DNA from: Aspidiotus rigidus
Taxonomy: Eukaryota > Arthropoda > Insecta > Hemiptera > Diaspididae
NCBI GenBank assembly: GCA_035079385.1
Contig: JAVHKY010000063.1
Coordinates: 992,001 to 1,056,000 of the forward strand
Direction: 5' to 3'
Length of the DNA stretch: 64,000 bases
Shown here in pieces: positions 62,213 through 64,000 of this stretch; the first letter of the stretch is position 1; every line of letters begins with the position of its first letter. Position numbers and translations under genes: made by a program. The notes below the pieces were generated by a model. It worked only from the letters and a program-made list of their open reading frames with translations, was not told the DNA's origin and made no database searches.

Positions 62213-62793
62213 CTACAACACAGTAGCGTTATCTCTCGGCATGTAAATTAGCTCGACAAAAATCGGGTACCGGATTTTAACACAGCGCATATGGAGAGTT
62301 AGCTACCTTGTCTCTTTTAGGTATCTATACTTGAAACTAAAGGTGATTTTTTAGTTTTTCTTAAATTTCTCCAAAAATAATGAATTCAGGCGTGTACTCG
62401 TAAGGAACAAAATTGAAGAGCGGAAAATTTTCTTTCAGATGAAAATATTTTCGAGAGATTTTAAAAAATTCAAAAATTTTGCGCGATGCTAGCGCTGCCC
62501 GGTCTGAATAGTCAATATCTCTTTAGTGTATCGTGATTATACAGTCTGTTCCACGAGAGTTTGGTATTATAAATCACGGGGAACCCGCATTCCATTCGCA
62601 TTCCGTAACGTAAAATAAGCGTGAGTGACGTGGGTTGCCTATCCTCTATAATACCAAACTCTCGTGGAACAGACTGTAGATACCTAAAAGAGACAAGATA
62701 GCTAACTCTCCATATGCGCTATGTTAAAATCCGGTACCTGATTTTTGTCGAGCTAATTTACATGCCGAGAGATAACGCTATTGTGTTGTAGGG
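62211..62793. mobile_element. inverted-repeat element enclosing a dispersed repeat and a MITE
   Basis: The left arm (about 62211-62332: CCCTACAACACAGTAGCGTT, ATTAGCTCGACAAAAATCGG, CTTGTCTCTTTTAGGTATCT) is inverted at 62678-62793. The centre contains the CTTGAAACTAAAGG dispersed repeat followed by a 135-bp MITE (62542-62676). Confidence 0.75.
62542..62676. mobile_element. 135-bp TA-flanked MITE, copy 1
   Basis: Ends CAGTCTGTTCCACGAGAGTT, perfectly inverted at the right, flanked by TA. The copy at 63555-63689 has the same length and nearly the same sequence, which suggests recent mobility of this family. Confidence 0.9.
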
Positions 62794-62927
62794 CTAAATT
62801 AACATTGCGCTTATGGACGTTTTTCAGTATTCATAAATCGTCTCGCAAACCGTTTATTTTTACAAAAAAATGAAAAGAACGAAATTTATTCCCCCTGTAA
62901 TTATAAGCGCAATGTTAATTTAGCCTA
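62793..62927. mobile_element. deletion derivative of the GGCTAAATTAACATTGCGCT element
   Basis: Left end GGCTAAATTAACATTGCGCT runs as in the 61439 copy as far as AAATTTATTCCCCCTGTAAT, then jumps directly to the right end TAAGCGCAATGTTAATTTAG, losing the internal half. Confidence 0.7.
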
Positions 62928-63042
62928 AGAAAACTGTGTCACTGTGCTGGCGTGCGGTGGAACACTAGAACTAACAAAATTAGCTATCTTGTCTCTTTTA
63001 TTAGGTATCTTTAATCGTGATGTAAGCAAAGCCAATGTGTGG

Positions 63043-63469
63043 CCCGTCACACACCTGAGCTACGCCACGCGAACTACGCGAACTACGTAGCTCGGACTAC
63101 GTAGTCTGTGACGCTCCATTCACTGTGCCAAAGCCTCCTATAGTTAGAAGCCATGAACGTAAAATTGGCAACTGCACAACCGTGGGCCGACTTTTACATT
63201 GCTCTTATGGGGAGAAACTCTTTGAGCGTCTGTTTCTTAAGAAAGTATCAAGTTTTTGAAAAAATCGAAAAGAACAAAAGTTGTAGCTTGTGAAATTTCC
63301 TTTAAATAAGGGTCAACTCAATTTTTTCATGAGAGAGGTGTTTTACATGTAAATGCATGGGCCGAATGCGGTGTTGCCTTTCTACGTTCATGGCTTCTAA
63401 CTATAGGAGGCTTTGACTGTGCAGAGCGGACTACGTAGTTCGCGTGGCGTAGCTCAGGTGTGTGACGGG
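63043..63469. mobile_element. TIR element with CCCGTCACACACCTGAGC ends, containing a nested MITE
   Basis: CCCGTCACACACCTGAGC then TACGCCACGCGAACTACG on the left are inverted on the right, ending at 63469. Short ACTACGTAGT palindromes lie next to both ends. The middle is occupied by the AAGCCATGAACGT MITE. Confidence 0.85.
63148..63397. mobile_element. AAGCCATGAACGT MITE, copy 2 (nested)
   Basis: AAGCCATGAACGTAAAATTG at 63148 and its inverse ending at 63397; the flanking GCCTCCTATAGTTAG is also inverted outside (63132-63146 and 63399-63413). The interior matches 5749-5997 in opposite orientation. Confidence 0.8.
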
Positions 63470-63554
63470 TGAACACCACCTTATGACACAGATGTTGGCG
63501 CACCACTGGACTAGTCTGGTATGAAAAGTTCAGTATGATGATCTAAACTGTCTA

Positions 63555-63689
63555 CAGTCTGTTCCACGAGAGTTTGGTATTATAAGTCACAGGGAACCCG
63601 CATTCCATTCGCATTCCGTAATGTAAAATAAGCGTGAGTTACGTGGGTTGCCTATCGTTTATAATACCAAACTCTCGTGGAACAGACTG
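63555..63689. mobile_element. 135-bp TA-flanked MITE, copy 2
   Basis: Same ends (CAGTCTGTTCCACGAGAGTT) and length as 62542-62676, with only a handful of base differences. TA at 63553-63554 and 63690-63691. Confidence 0.9.
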
Positions 63690-63882
63690 TAGTGTCTATC
63701 CTCGTCACTGATCTTCGAAAGATGGGTGGCCTAAAGATCAGCAGAGGTTGCCTACTGGGTGCCCACTGACGAAAAATTATGCTTTATAGAAGGGAAAAAA
63801 TAGTGAGCATGATAACATGTCATCACGATACTAGCGCGCCGCTCACGCTGTAACTTCCCTCAAGCATTTCGTCATCGATGCG

Positions 63883-63927
63883 CTACTAGCGCCGGTTCTA
63901 CTAGCGCTGGTTCTACTAGCGCCAGTT
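63883..63927. repeat. three 15-bp tandem units
   Basis: CTACTAGCGCCGGTT, CTACTAGCGCTGGTT and CTACTAGCGCCAGTT in a row. The TAGCGC core also appears in the GATGCTAGCGCTGCCC motif of the dispersed repeats. Confidence 0.85.
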
Positions 63928-64000
63928 CAAAAACAGATGCAGTGGAAGACTTACCTTGGATCGATGTAGAGCGTGGTTGTCGCTGTTAAGCGTTGCCAAC

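Overview
The window is AT-rich animal nuclear DNA with spliced genes (GT-AG introns of 66 bp to nearly 12 kb) and a dense load of short inverted-repeat transposons. The three genes are best matched by insect versions, and the repeat load and the many GTAGGTACCTAC-type strings suggest a hemipteran such as a mealybug or aphid relative. The species call is inference only.

Layout. Positions 1-8213 are mostly nested non-autonomous DNA transposons, including a 3 kb inverted-repeat element (5195-8213) carrying at least three later insertions. A complete 8-exon Rpt5 gene (26S proteasome ATPase, PSMC3 orthologue) lies at 8648-12840 on +. Tail to tail with it is nudE (NDE1/NDEL1 orthologue), on - from 32237 to 14135, in 7 exons with an 11.7 kb intron 5. 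From 32.2 to 40.4 kb there is no gene, only stacked MITEs and a hAT-type element with a perfect 8-bp target duplication. A complete 12-exon glycosyl hydrolase family 35 beta-galactosidase lies at 40448-50822 on +. It is predicted to be a type II membrane protein with a nine-copy heptad Pro/Thr stalk. From 51.2 to 64 kb there are decayed retroelements (an R1-clade LINE, a Copia element broken into two opposed pieces, a Penelope-like fragment) and a dense block of nested TIR elements.

The three genes are unrelated housekeeping or enzymatic loci: proteasome unfoldase, dynein regulator and beta-galactosidase. I see no operon-like or functional cluster.

The most unusual signals are these. (1) An inverted-repeat element inside nudE intron 4 has its interior replaced by what looks like one intact exon (37 codons, acceptor and donor present) resembling an FLVCR-type transporter. 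This would be exon capture by a MITE. (2) A second orphan exon-like block lies just after beta-galactosidase exon 11, in a frame the host gene cannot use. (3) The beta-galactosidase has a membrane anchor and repeat stalk. (4) A TIR family carries a 45-bp minisatellite, open on both strands. (5) Several nested insertions have a paralogous empty site inside the same window.
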